64,000 nucleotides of DNA from Alphaproteobacteria bacterium. GTDB taxonomy: Bacteria > Pseudomonadota > Alphaproteobacteria > Sphingomonadales > Sphingomonadaceae. The notes under the pieces are model-generated. The model was not told the origin of the DNA. It ran no database searches and worked only from the letters and a program-made list of their open reading frames with translations. Below, piece after piece: positions 51,640 to 64,000 of this stretch. Numbering within the stretch: the first letter of the stretch is position 1; each line of letters starts with the position of its first letter. The position numbers and the translations under genes are program-made. The DNA lies in contig VBAC01000001.1 of assembly GCA_005883305.1 (NCBI GenBank), positions 1,550,001 through 1,614,000 on the forward strand, given 5' to 3'.

Positions 51640-53421
51640 ATGCCCACGATTTCCAGCTATGCACTGCAGCTCTCGACCGTCAATTTCACGGCGATTTCCA
51701 CCTCGACCTTCGATCTGTTCATCACCGAGGGCGCGCCGCTGGCGCCCGGGGGCGGATTTCCCGCGATCACCGACACGCAAGTCGCTCAACTGCGCGGGCA
51801 AGGGCGAACGGTCGTCGGCTATGTCAACGTCGCCGTGACCGATGACGCGCGCTATTACTGGAATTCGAGCTGGACCAGCAACGGCCACGATACCGGCACG
51901 CCGATCCAGGGTCAGGCGCCGAGCTGGCTGGATCAGGCGGTGCCGCTCGACTTCGACCTTGATAACCATCAGGACGCGCTAATCGTCGAATATTGGGATC
52001 CCGCCTGGCAACAGATCGTAATCGACCAGGCGGTCGCCTTGGTCCAGCGGGGCTATTCCGGGGTCTATCTCGATAATGTCGGGATCTATTTCCGCGTCGG
52101 CGAAGTCATGGGCAACACTGCGCTCATGGCCGACAGGATGATGGACCTGATCCACGCCGTCAGAACGGCGATCACTGCGGTCAACCCCAATGCCGTAGTC
52201 GTTACCAATACCAATCCCTATATCGGCACCGACAGTTCGGGCGGCGGCTTCGGCGCCAAAGTGGCGACCTATCGCGCAGACGTCGATTTTCATTTGATCG
52301 AGAATCAGGGCACCGCGGCGCTCGATCATTTCGCCACCTATTTCGCGGGCGAGCCGCTCCTGATCCTGCAATCGGTCACGCCGGCGCCGCTCACCTACGA
52401 CCAGGCCTGGTCGCGCGGCATCCTCTACACCGCGCCCAACACCGGCTACAATTCACTCGGCACCTTCGCCTATCCGGCGACCGCGGGCGCGGACAATCTG
52501 GCCGGCGGCGACGGGCCGAACCAGATTTCCGGACTCGGCGGCAACGACTATCTGAACGGCGGCGCCGGAGCCGACACGCTGAGCGGCAATGGCGGCGACG
52601 ACATCTTCATCGTCGACAATGCCGGCGACGTGACCGTCGAAGCGTCGGGGCAGGGCCGCGACGTCGTCTACGCCTCCGTCAACTACAGCCTGGCGGCCGG
52701 CTCGCACATCGAGGTCCTGTCGACCATCTCGCAGGCGGCGGCCACCGCCATGACCCTGATCGGCAACGAGCTGGTCAACGAGATTTACGGCAATGCCGGC
52801 GCCAACTTCATCGACGGCGGCGGCGGCGCGGATTATCTCGCGGCGTTCGGCGGCGACGATATCTATATCGTCGATGCCGCCGGCGACGTCGTCGCCGAGG
52901 CCGCGAGCGAAGGCCGCGACGTCGTCTACGCCAAGGCGAGCTGGGCGCTGGGCGCGGGCTCGTCTGTCGAGGTGCTTTCGACCATCTCGTCGGGGGCGAC
53001 GACCGCGATCAATCTCACCGGCAACGCCTTGGACAACGAGCTCTACGGCAATGCCGGCGCCAACACGCTGAACGGCGGCGCGGGCGCGGACTATCTGATG
53101 GGCTATGGCGGGTCCGACAACTTCGCCTTCACTACCGCGCTAGGCGGCGGCAATATCGACCAGATCGCCGATTTCAACGCGGCGGCCGACACGATCCTGC
53201 TCGACGACGCGGTGTTCGCCGCGCTCCCGGCGGGCGCGCTCAATGCCAATGCCTTCGTCGTCGGCACGACCGCCCAGGATTCGACCGACCGGATCGTCTA
53301 CGACAGCGCCACCGGCAACCTCTATTACGACGCCGACGGCAGCGGTGCCGGCGCGGCGGTCCTTTTCGCGACGCTCGTCGGCCACCCGACGATCACGGCA
53401 AGCGACTTCACGGTGATCTGA
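51640..53421 (+). CDS. RTX protein with intact GH114-like N-terminal domain
   Basis: A 593-residue paralogue of the preceding protein. The N-terminal GH114-like barrel (residues 1-250) holds DLFITEG, RTVVGYVNVAV, VEYWDPAWQQIVIDQAV and GYSGVYLDNVGIYF, where D145 is the conserved acidic residue, plus VVTNTNPYIG. Residues about 270-330 carry RTX repeats (GGDGPNQISGLGGNDYLNGG). Two longer units with a recurrent (Q/E)GRDVVYA...(S/I)EVLSTIS pattern follow, then a C-terminal ITASDF tail. Calcium-dependent folding after type I secretion is expected from the family. ATG 51640 has CGGAGGAGG upstream. Substrate, perhaps a surface polysaccharide, is inferred. Confidence 0.85.
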   Translation: MPTISSYALQLSTVNFTAISTSTFDLFITEGAPLAPGGGFPAITDTQVAQLRGQGRTVVGYVNVAVTDDARYYWNSSWTSNGHDTGTPIQGQAPSWLDQAVPLDFDLDNHQDALIVEYWDPAWQQIVIDQAVALVQRGYSGVYLDNVGIYFRVGEVMGNTALMADRMMDLIHAVRTAITAVNPNAVVVTNTNPYIGTDSSGGGFGAKVATYRADVDFHLIENQGTAALDHFATYFAGEPLLILQSVTPAPLTYDQAWSRGILYTAPNTGYNSLGTFAYPATAGADNLAGGDGPNQISGLGGNDYLNGGAGADTLSGNGGDDIFIVDNAGDVTVEASGQGRDVVYASVNYSLAAGSHIEVLSTISQAAATAMTLIGNELVNEIYGNAGANFIDGGGGADYLAAFGGDDIYIVDAAGDVVAEAASEGRDVVYAKASWALGAGSSVEVLSTISSGATTAINLTGNALDNELYGNAGANTLNGGAGADYLMGYGGSDNFAFTTALGGGNIDQIADFNAAADTILLDDAVFAALPAGALNANAFVVGTTAQDSTDRIVYDSATGNLYYDADGSGAGAAVLFATLVGHPTITASDFTVI

Positions 53422-53500
53422 GGCGTCTGACGAATAGATTATTGGTGCGCGGTCAGGGAGATAGCGCTAACCCGGGCTGTCCGCTCAGGGGAGTGAATCA

Positions 53501-54976
53501 GTGATCGTCGGAAGGGCGCAAGCCCCGCGCGCCGTAAGGCAGAGCGAATCGCTCGATTGGCGACAAGGTCCGGCCGACACCAGCATCGGCCGCATCGCGG
53601 CCGGCGATCCTTTCAGGCTCGCCCCCGCGCCGCTGGCCGCCGCCGCGGAGAGCCCGGCCCCGGCCGGCAATCCGGGCAACCTTTACACCTTCACGCTCAC
53701 CGACGGCGGCAACCTCATTTCCGCGTCGGTGGAGGCCCAGATCGCGGCGAATGCCCACTATGTCATAGGCCTCATCTCGCGCTATTTGACGTGGCAGGGC
53801 GTCGTGGACTTCGTGGTCGACATCAGGCCCGCCTCGCAATCGCCCTATCCCAATGTCGACGGCATCCTGCCCTCCGTCGCGCAGATCGCGTGGGACGGCA
53901 GCGGCTGGGTCAACCAGACGCTCGCCGAATGCCTCACCGGGACCGACGCGGATCCGGCCCGGCCGGACGCCGGCTGCACCATCTATCTCGCCGCCGACGG
54001 CACCATCCGCAACTATGGCGCGCCGGTCTGGTTCGATCCCGACCCGCGCTTCGACACCAGCGCCGCGGTGCCCGGCGGGGCACACGACTTCATCGGCATC
54101 TACACGCACGAGATCGTCCATGCGCTCGGCTTCTATGCCGCCACGCGGGATTGGGGGAATCACGTCACCACCGACGGCGGCATCTCCTATTTCTCCGGCC
54201 CGAGCAGTGGCGCGCTTCTCGGCGGAGCGCTGCCATTCGCGGCCGGCACGGACCATTACGGCGTCTCGGGCAGCACGATCGTGCCGGGCCGCGGCCTGAT
54301 GTATCAGTTCGGCAATTACAGCCTCAACCGGCTCGACATCGGACGGATCGACCTCGCCGTGCTGGAAGACCTCGGCCACAAGGTCAAAAGCTATGACGGG
54401 CTGCCGCTGTTCGAGCTGATCGACACGCAGCCCGATCTCACCGGCACCGCCTCGGCGGACCTACTCTACGGCGATTACCATGCCAATGTGCTGACCGGCC
54501 TGGCCGGCGACGACCGCATCCAGGGCGGGGCCGGCAACGACACGCTGCGCGGCGGCGACGGCCGCGACCGGATCGCGGGCGATGCCGGAGACGATATCGT
54601 CGCCGGCGGCGCCGCTTCCGACCGGCTGGCCGGCGGCGGCGGAAACGATCTCTTCCAGTTCGCCGACGCGTCGGACAGCCCGCTCTCCGCGATCCGCTCC
54701 GACGGCAAGAAATATCTTCCCGACATGCTGGAGGATTTCACGCCCGGCCAGGACCGGATCGACCTTTCCGCGATCGACGCCGTGGCGGGCACGCCGGCCA
54801 ACGAAGCGTTCGCCTTCCTCGGCCAGGCGGCCTTCACCAGCCATGCCGGCGAGCTGCGCTACGAAATGAAGGGCGCCTTCGCGCACGTCTTCGCGGACCT
54901 CGACGGGGACGGCCGCGCCGATTTGTCGCTGATCGTCGCCGCGCCGGCGGTCCAGGCCAGCGACTTCGTCCTCTAA
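53501..54976 (+). CDS. RTX zinc metalloprotease (NF038122-like)
   Basis: A 491-residue protein. Residues 50-290 are a metalloprotease domain with HEIVHALGF (two His and catalytic Glu; a third ligand is probably the Asp/His shortly after) and a Met-turn-like GRGLMYQFG near 268. Residues about 315-385 are RTX nonapeptides (GLAGDDRIQGGAGNDTLRGG), and the C-terminus ends QASDFVL as in the two upstream RTX genes. The HExxHxxG pattern lacks the canonical metzincin His at position 11, which fits the NF038122 group rather than serralysins. GTG 53501 follows AGGGGAG. Likely a third type I secretion substrate. Confidence 0.82.
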   Translation: MIVGRAQAPRAVRQSESLDWRQGPADTSIGRIAAGDPFRLAPAPLAAAAESPAPAGNPGNLYTFTLTDGGNLISASVEAQIAANAHYVIGLISRYLTWQGVVDFVVDIRPASQSPYPNVDGILPSVAQIAWDGSGWVNQTLAECLTGTDADPARPDAGCTIYLAADGTIRNYGAPVWFDPDPRFDTSAAVPGGAHDFIGIYTHEIVHALGFYAATRDWGNHVTTDGGISYFSGPSSGALLGGALPFAAGTDHYGVSGSTIVPGRGLMYQFGNYSLNRLDIGRIDLAVLEDLGHKVKSYDGLPLFELIDTQPDLTGTASADLLYGDYHANVLTGLAGDDRIQGGAGNDTLRGGDGRDRIAGDAGDDIVAGGAASDRLAGGGGNDLFQFADASDSPLSAIRSDGKKYLPDMLEDFTPGQDRIDLSAIDAVAGTPANEAFAFLGQAAFTSHAGELRYEMKGAFAHVFADLDGDGRADLSLIVAAPAVQASDFVL

Positions 54977-54999
54977 ATCGGTCTGGATTTGGTTTGTCC

Positions 55000-55149
55000 G
55001 CTCATCCTGAGGAGGGACTGAGCTTGGGAGGGTTCCCATGAAAGTAATACTTTCATGGGGCCCGCGAAGGCCCGTCTCGAAGGACCGTCCGGCGACCCGT
55101 CCTTCGAGACGCCGTTTCGACAAGCTCAACGGCTCCTCAGGATGAGCGG
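55000..55149. repeat. Palindromic repeat, CTCATCCTGAG family (copy 2), with nested element
   Basis: Outer arms CGCTCATCCTGAGGAG and CTCCTCAGGATGAGCG are perfect complements; inside are AAGGACCGTCCGG, CCGTCCTTCGAGACG and CGCCGTTTCGACAAGCTC, as in copy 1 at 30443. The left half is interrupted by the mini-palindrome at 55030-55063. It lies between the RTX protease and bkdB, which converge here. Confidence 0.9.
55030..55063. repeat. Nested mini-palindrome with AAAGTAATACTTT core (copy 3)
   Basis: A 34-base palindrome: GGGTTCCCATG, the core AAAGTAATACTTT and CATGGGGCCC. Copy 1 of the host repeat reads GAGCTTGGCGAAGGCCCG without interruption; here GAGCTTGG and CGAAGGCCCG are separated by this piece, so its insertion can be read directly by comparing the two host copies. 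The site is again next to CGAAGG (CCTTCG on the other strand). Confidence 0.82.
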
Positions 55150-55178
55150 TGGAGACTCAAACCGATTACCCAATGCCC

Positions 55179-56624
55179 TCAGCGCATCGAGAGCAGCCTG
55201 AGCGGGTTCTCGATCAGGCTTTTCAGGTCCTGCATGAACAGGGCCGCGTCCCAGCCGTCGACCACCCGGTGATCGCAGGAGAGGGAAAGGTTCATCATCT
55301 TGCGGATCTCGAGCTCGCCCTCGATCACGACGACCGTCTCCTTGACCTTGTTGACGGCTATGATCGCGACCTCGGGCCGGTTGATCACGGGCGTCGAGGC
55401 GATTCCGCCCATCGGGCCGAGGCTGGAGATGGTGATGGTCGAGCCCGACAGCTCCTCGCGGCTCGCCTTTCCGGCGCGGGTGGCGTCGGCGAGGCGCTTG
55501 ATCTCGGTGGCGAGGGACCAGAGGTCGCGGCCGTCGGCGTCGCGGATCACCGCCACCGAAAGACCGTTGTCGGTCTGCGTGGCCATGCCCATGTGGACCG
55601 CGCCGGAGCGGTGGATGACGTTCGCCTCGTCGTCGTAGCGGGCGTTGATCTGGGGATAGCTGGGCAGCGTCCGGCAGAGCGCGCTGATCAGGAACGGAAG
55701 CATGGTCAGCTTCGGCCGGTCGCCGCGGTCGTCGTTCATCATCGCGCGCGCCTGCTCCAGCGCGGTCACGTCATATTCCTCGACCAGGGTGAAATGCGGG
55801 ATCCGGCGCTTCGCCTCAGCCATGTTCTCGGCGATCTTGCGGCGGAGGCCGACCACCTTGACCTGCTCGTCCTGGCGGCGCGCCGCGGCGGGGCCGTGCG
55901 ACACGCTGCCGCCATTGTAGAGCAGCCAGGCGTCGAGATCGGCGTGGCGGACGCGGTCGCCGGCGGTCTTCACCTGCGCGAGGTCGATGCCGAGATCGCG
56001 CGCGCGGGCGCGGACGGCGGGGGAGGCCAGCACCTTCCCACTCCCGTTCGCCCCGAGCCCTTCGACGCCGCCTGCGGCGGCGCTCTGGGTAAACTCCGTC
56101 GAGGGGCCCTGTCGAGCGGAGCCGAGACTTTCATCGGATTCCGCCCTCGGCTGCGCTCGGGGGGGTGTCTCGACTTCGCTCGACACGAACGGTTCAGGAG
56201 CTGCTCTCCACTCCCCTTCCCTCCGGTCGGCCTCGACCGGCATATTCTCCTGCCGCCGCTCGCCGGTAGCGCGCCGTTCCGCGGCCATAGCGTCGGTGGT
56301 CGGGACCATGTCGTCGAGCGCCTCGGGCACCTCGGCCATGCCGTCGGCGATCGGCTCCTCGACAGCGGCGGCAGCCGCAGCGCCCTCGGTCTCGATCACC
56401 ACCAGCACCGAGCCGATGGCGATCATGTCGCCGACCTCGCCCGCGACCTCCAGCACCTTGCCGGCCACCGGGCTCTCCATCTCGACCGTCGCCTTGTCGG
56501 TCATCATGTCGGCGAGCTGCTGGTCCTCGGCGACATCGTCGCCGACCTTGACGTGCCAGGCGACGATCTCCGCCTCCGCGATGCCTTCGCCGATGTCGGG
56601 CAGCTTGAATTCGTAGCGGGCCAT
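55179..56624 (-). CDS. bkdB: Branched-chain 2-oxoacid dehydrogenase E2 (lipoamide acyltransferase)
   Basis: A 481-residue E2 core subunit. The N-terminal lipoyl domain carries the lipoylated K44 in MMTDKATVEM. An Ala-rich and then unusual linker (81-197) leads to the peripheral-subunit-binding domain (about 198-235, LASPAVRARARDLGIDL). The catalytic domain ends with SLSCDHRVVDGWDA. Residues 145-194 (EVETPPRAQPRAE, GPSTEFTQSAAAGG) are encoded by a genomic palindromic repeat and do not resemble any E2 linker, so an element has been accommodated here in frame. ATG 56624 follows AGAGAGGACACTC. Last gene of the bkdA1-bkdA2-bkdB operon; no lpd nearby. Confidence 0.92.
   Translation of the reverse strand: MARYEFKLPDIGEGIAEAEIVAWHVKVGDDVAEDQQLADMMTDKATVEMESPVAGKVLEVAGEVGDMIAIGSVLVVIETEGAAAAAAVEEPIADGMAEVPEALDDMVPTTDAMAAERRATGERRQENMPVEADRREGEWRAAPEPFVSSEVETPPRAQPRAESDESLGSARQGPSTEFTQSAAAGGVEGLGANGSGKVLASPAVRARARDLGIDLAQVKTAGDRVRHADLDAWLLYNGGSVSHGPAAARRQDEQVKVVGLRRKIAENMAEAKRRIPHFTLVEEYDVTALEQARAMMNDDRGDRPKLTMLPFLISALCRTLPSYPQINARYDDEANVIHRSGAVHMGMATQTDNGLSVAVIRDADGRDLWSLATEIKRLADATRAGKASREELSGSTITISSLGPMGGIASTPVINRPEVAIIAVNKVKETVVVIEGELEIRKMMNLSLSCDHRVVDGWDAALFMQDLKSLIENPLRLLSMR
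56044..56192. repeat. Palindromic repeat inside the bkdB linker
   Basis: Ends CCGTTCG and CGAACGG are inverted copies. Next to them, CCCCGAGCCCTTCGACGCC on one side and GTCTCGACTTCGCTCGACA on the other still pair in part. Inner hairpins CGCCGCCTGCGGCGGCG and CCCTCGGCTGCGCTCGGG are present. Its length (149 bases, but in-frame with the flanks) and GC-rich arms match the mobile-looking intergenic repeats elsewhere in the window, yet it is wholly within a coding sequence. Confidence 0.72.
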
Positions 56625-56642
56625 GAGTGTCCTCTCTAGACC

Positions 56643-56724
56643 GTCATTGCGAGCGTAGCGAAGCAATCCAGTGCGGAACTCGGACGCCGCTGGATTGCCG
56701 CGTCGCTTCGCTCCTCGCAATGAC
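56643..56724. repeat. Palindromic repeat, GTCATTGCGAGCG family (copy 2)
   Basis: Arms GTCATTGCGAGCGTAGCG and CGCTTCGCTCCTCGCAATGAC with inner AAGCAATCCAG / CTGGATTGC pairing. It fills the spacer between bkdA2 and bkdB within one operon, so it would be transcribed into the polycistronic message, as with the repeats in the atp operon. Copy 1 is at 46412-46492. Confidence 0.92.
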
Positions 56725-56745
56725 GGGGGTGGGAAGCGATCATCG

Positions 56746-60956
<4,211 letters not shown>

Positions 60957-60957
<1 letters not shown>

Positions 60958-63900
60958 TGGATTCGATGATCACCATTGTAGCCCCGATCCGGCGCGGCGA
61001 CATCGAGGCGTTGAACGCGACGATCGACGCGCTCGGCAATCCCTGCTGCGAGCGGATCCGCAAGGCGCTCGACCGGCGCGACCCGGATGGCAGCGGGACC
61101 CATTTCATGAGCCTTCACGCCATCGCCAGCGCCGGCGACGGCGACGCGCATATCGTCTTCGAGTTTACCGCGGACGGCGACGCCAGGACGGCGATCGACC
61201 GGATCGACGCGGCCATCGGCGCCGATCTGGCGCCGGTCTTCGCGATGGCCCGCGACTGGCGCGACAATGTCGGCCTCGCCGCCTATCTCGAAAATCACCG
61301 GATCAGGGAGGGCGCGGGTTTTTCCGATCCGCCCGGCCTGTGCTTCGCCGGCACTCCGCATATGAGCGTCAGGCGGATCCTCGACGAAGCCGCATTGGCG
61401 CGCTTCGTCTCGTCGATCATCGACGAGGACGTCCGGCCCGACGTGCGGCCGATCGACCGGCTCGCGACGGTTCGTCTCGCGGTCGCCGGCAAGGACGAAT
61501 TCAAATGGGCGCTCACGCCGCCGCCCGCGCCGGGCCGCGCGGCGGGGACCAGCAACCCGCTCGCCCTCGCCGCCGCCCTCGCCGGGCCCTTCGTGCGCGC
61601 CTATCTGTGGCCGTTCCTGTTCGTGCTGATCGCCGCGCTTGCGGTCGGGTGGATGCTGATCCGGCCCGATCTCGAACCGGCCTGGCCGGCGGCGATCTGG
61701 GACTCGATCAAGGTGCTGGCGTTCGGCGCCGGCGCCACCCTCCTCATCCTCCTCGCCGTCGCCGCCTGCATCTATTCCAGGCTCCGCAGCCAGGAGAAAA
61801 GCGACTGGACCGACGCGCGCGCACCCGATCTCGCCACCCTGGCCGAAATCCGCAAGCGCGAGAATTTCTGCGCCCAGAACCACATGGTCTCGGTCACCGA
61901 GCGCAAGCCCGGCTTCGTGCGCTCCCTGACGCTTCGCTTCGCCTTCTGGATCATCGGGATGTTCGCGACGAGGGTCTATCGCGAGGGCTTCCTCGGCGGC
62001 ATCTCGACGATCCACGCCGCCCGCTGGATCACCATCCCCGGCACGCGCACCCTGGTCTTCTTCTCCAATTTCGGCGGAAGCTGGGAGAGCTATCTCGAGG
62101 ATTTCATCACCCGCGCGCACGAGGGGCTGACCGCCGTCTGGTCCAACTCGATCGGCTTCCCGCGCGCCAGGAACCTGTTCCAGGACGGCGCCACCGACGG
62201 CGAGCGCTTCAAGCGCTACGCGCGGGCGAGCATGCAGCCGACCCTCTTCTGGTACAGCGCCTATCCCGATCTCACCACCGACAACGTGCGGTGCAACGCG
62301 GCGCTTCGCCGGGGCCTGGCGAGCGCGCTCACCAACGATGAAGCGAAGCAGTGGCTGGCCCTGTTCGGCTCCGGCGCGCGGCCGGATTCGAAGCTCGAGA
62401 CCAGCGAGATCCAGAGCCTCGTCTTCGGCGGGCTCGGCTTCATGAAGGAAGGCTCGGTCGTCCTCTACGATTTGCCGGACGACCGGGAGAAGGCGCGGGC
62501 CTTCATGCGCGGCATCTATCCGGATGTCGGCTTCGGCGACGGCCGCAAGCTCAGGCACGACGCGATCGTCACCGTCGCGCTCGGCCCCCGAGCGCTCGAG
62601 AAGCTCGGCCTTCCCGACGAATGCGTGAAGGGCTTCGCTCCCGCCTTCCTCGAAGGGATGAGCATCGAGGGGCGCAACCGCATTCTCGGCGATATCGGCA
62701 AGAACGCTCCGAAGAACTGGCTTTGGGGCCGCGATCCTTTCGACCTCGCCCTGCTCGTCTATGGCAGGGACGAGAAATCCGTCCGCGCGCTGTGCAAGCG
62801 GCTGGCCGAGCTCGCCGACGCGAACGGCCTCGGCGAGCCGCACCGGATCCCGCTGATCGAGACCAAGAAGCCGGCGATCGAGCCCTTCGGCTTCGTCGAC
62901 GGCATTTCGCAGCCGATCATCCGCGGCTCATACCAGAGCTTTCGCAAGAACGATCCGATCCACCTCGTCGAGCCCGGCGAGTTCATCATCGGCTATCCCG
63001 ACAATCGCGACAATTTCCCGCCCGAGCCCGAGCTCAACGCGCTGGCCGATCCCGACAACCGGCTGCCGGTCGCCGACAGGAGCCGCGAGTTCGGCAACAC
63101 CATCGTCGAGGCGCCGCGAGCGGTCGGGCGCAACGGCACCTATCTCGTCATTCGCCAGCTCGAGCAGGACGTCGGCGGCTTCTGGCAATATTGCCGGCGC
63201 GAGGCCCGCCGGCTGAAGGACCGCCTGCCCGCGCCCTACGACATGCGCCCGGCCTATATCGCGGCCAAGCTGGTCGGCCGCTGGCGCGACGGATCGTCGC
63301 TGGTCCGAAACCCTTATTATCCCTTCCCGACGGAGCACGAGAAACGCGTCGAGCGGCGCGCGAACCTCAAGAATGCGGCAGGCTATGACGAGACGACCGC
63401 GGTCGCCGCCTCGGGCGAGCCGGTCGGCTCGGAAACGGTCCGGCCGGACAGCAACCCGCCCGACGGCGCCGCGATCGCCGCGCCGCCGCTGAGCGGCATG
63501 GCCGCCACCGCCGCGGCCGCCCCCGCGGTGGCGGACGGACCGGGCGTCGCGGGCGCGGCGCTCCAGGCGACGGGGGCGAAGGCGAAGACCGCCGCTGCCG
63601 ACGCTGCGGCAAGCGCGGCCGCGGCGGAAAAGGCCGCCGAAAGAAAGGGCGAGCCGCCGCCCGAGGAGAAATCGCCGGTCCGCTACAGCGACAACGACTT
63701 CCTGTTCGGGGTCGAGGATCCGCAGGCGTTGCGCTGCCCCTTCGGAGCCCATATCCGCAGGGCCAATCCGCGCGACAGCCTGTCGCCGGGATCGATGGAC
63801 CAGGTCTCGATTTCCAACCGCCACCGGCTGCTCCGAGTCGGCCGGCTCTACAAGCCGGAGCCGGGGCGCGACCCGGGCCTGCTCTTCATGTGCCTCAACG

Positions 63901-64000
63901 GCGACATCGAGCGGCAGTTCGAGTTCATCCAGCAGACCTGGCTGGTCAGCCCGACCTTCCACGGCCTGGCCGGCGAGCAGGATCCGCTGACCAGCAATTG
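60957..64000 (+). CDS. Very large membrane-anchored DyP-type peroxidase (3' end beyond the window)
   Basis: An open frame of at least 1,014 codons with no stop before the window ends. Residues 1-190 are soluble and unassigned; two membrane helices lie at 212-234 and 252-272. Residues about 320-460 form a conserved-looking domain (TLVFFSNFGGSWESYLEDF; WSNSIGFPRARNLF; MQPTLFWYSAYPDLTTDN). The DyP part has the hallmark GFVDGISQP (about 644-652) and CPFGAHIRRANPRDS with the likely haem ligand near residue 931. An Ala-rich low-complexity stretch (about 821-911) lies between the two motifs. DyP enzymes are usually 300-450 residues. ATG 60957 follows GGGGAGGGG and overlaps the P450 stop. Confidence 0.82.

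Noticed and set aside
30443-55149. The repeated palindromes considered as CRISPR repeats or insertion-sequence ends
   Set aside because: They are dispersed single copies with internal hairpins, no regular spacers, no cas genes and no transposase frame between their arms.

Overview
The window reads as the chromosome of a GC-rich alphaproteobacterium, most likely a sphingomonad (Sphingomonadaceae or a near relative). The grounds are the F1-only ATP synthase operon atpHAGDC, a branched-chain 2-oxoacid dehydrogenase operon, membrane-tethered LuxR-type proteins, several families of hyphenated palindromic repeats between genes, and an SOS box of the alphaproteobacterial GAAC-N7-GAAC type. I saw no tRNA, rRNA, transposase, integrase or CRISPR array. 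No gene-free stretch exceeds about 300 bases; the longer gaps hold palindromic repeats or promoter space.

Layout. 1-4.4 kb: a regulatory patch in which a LuxR-HTH protein with a C-terminal membrane helix and a small multi-span membrane protein occur twice. The second membrane gene runs out of frame into the first of two tandem radC-type genes. 4.5-12.6 kb: fsa and priA frame an accessory stretch of small genes and a tandem pair of roughly 504-residue proteins that look like MACPF-type pore formers with a C-terminal jacalin-like lectin domain. 12.6-14.5 kb: a three-gene operon encoding a JAMM metalloprotease-like protein and two small exported proteins. 14.7-18.4 kb: an HTH protein, a membrane serine protease and an exported HExxH/TPR protein. 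18.4-20.5 kb: ada and neighbours.

20.6-25.6 kb: atpH-atpA-atpG-atpD-atpC, with palindromic repeats in two of its spacers. 26-32 kb: a CpaF pilus ATPase, a periplasmic methyltransferase-like protein, and a polyhydroxyalkanoate patch (phaR, a PhaC-like hydrolase, thiolase). 32-42 kb: housekeeping and repair genes (alr, an MHS-type transporter, GFA protein, hypoxanthine-DNA glycosylase, cysQ, wecB, an FAD oxidoreductase). 42-49 kb: two tandem class A penicillin-binding proteins, an AceE-like thiamine-diphosphate enzyme and a possibly SOS-controlled HTH gene.

49.6-55 kb: three RTX-repeat proteins, probably type I secretion substrates: two GH114-like paralogues, one with a damaged active site, and a zinc metalloprotease. 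55.2-59 kb: bkdA1-bkdA2-bkdB, in which a palindromic repeat has become part of the E2 linker. 59-64 kb: a periplasmic histidine phosphatase, then a cytochrome P450 coupled by TGATG to a very large membrane-anchored DyP-type peroxidase that runs off the window.

The strongest candidates for something undescribed are the MACPF/jacalin pair, the P450-giant DyP operon, and a palindrome of about 34 bp found nested inside three larger repeats.
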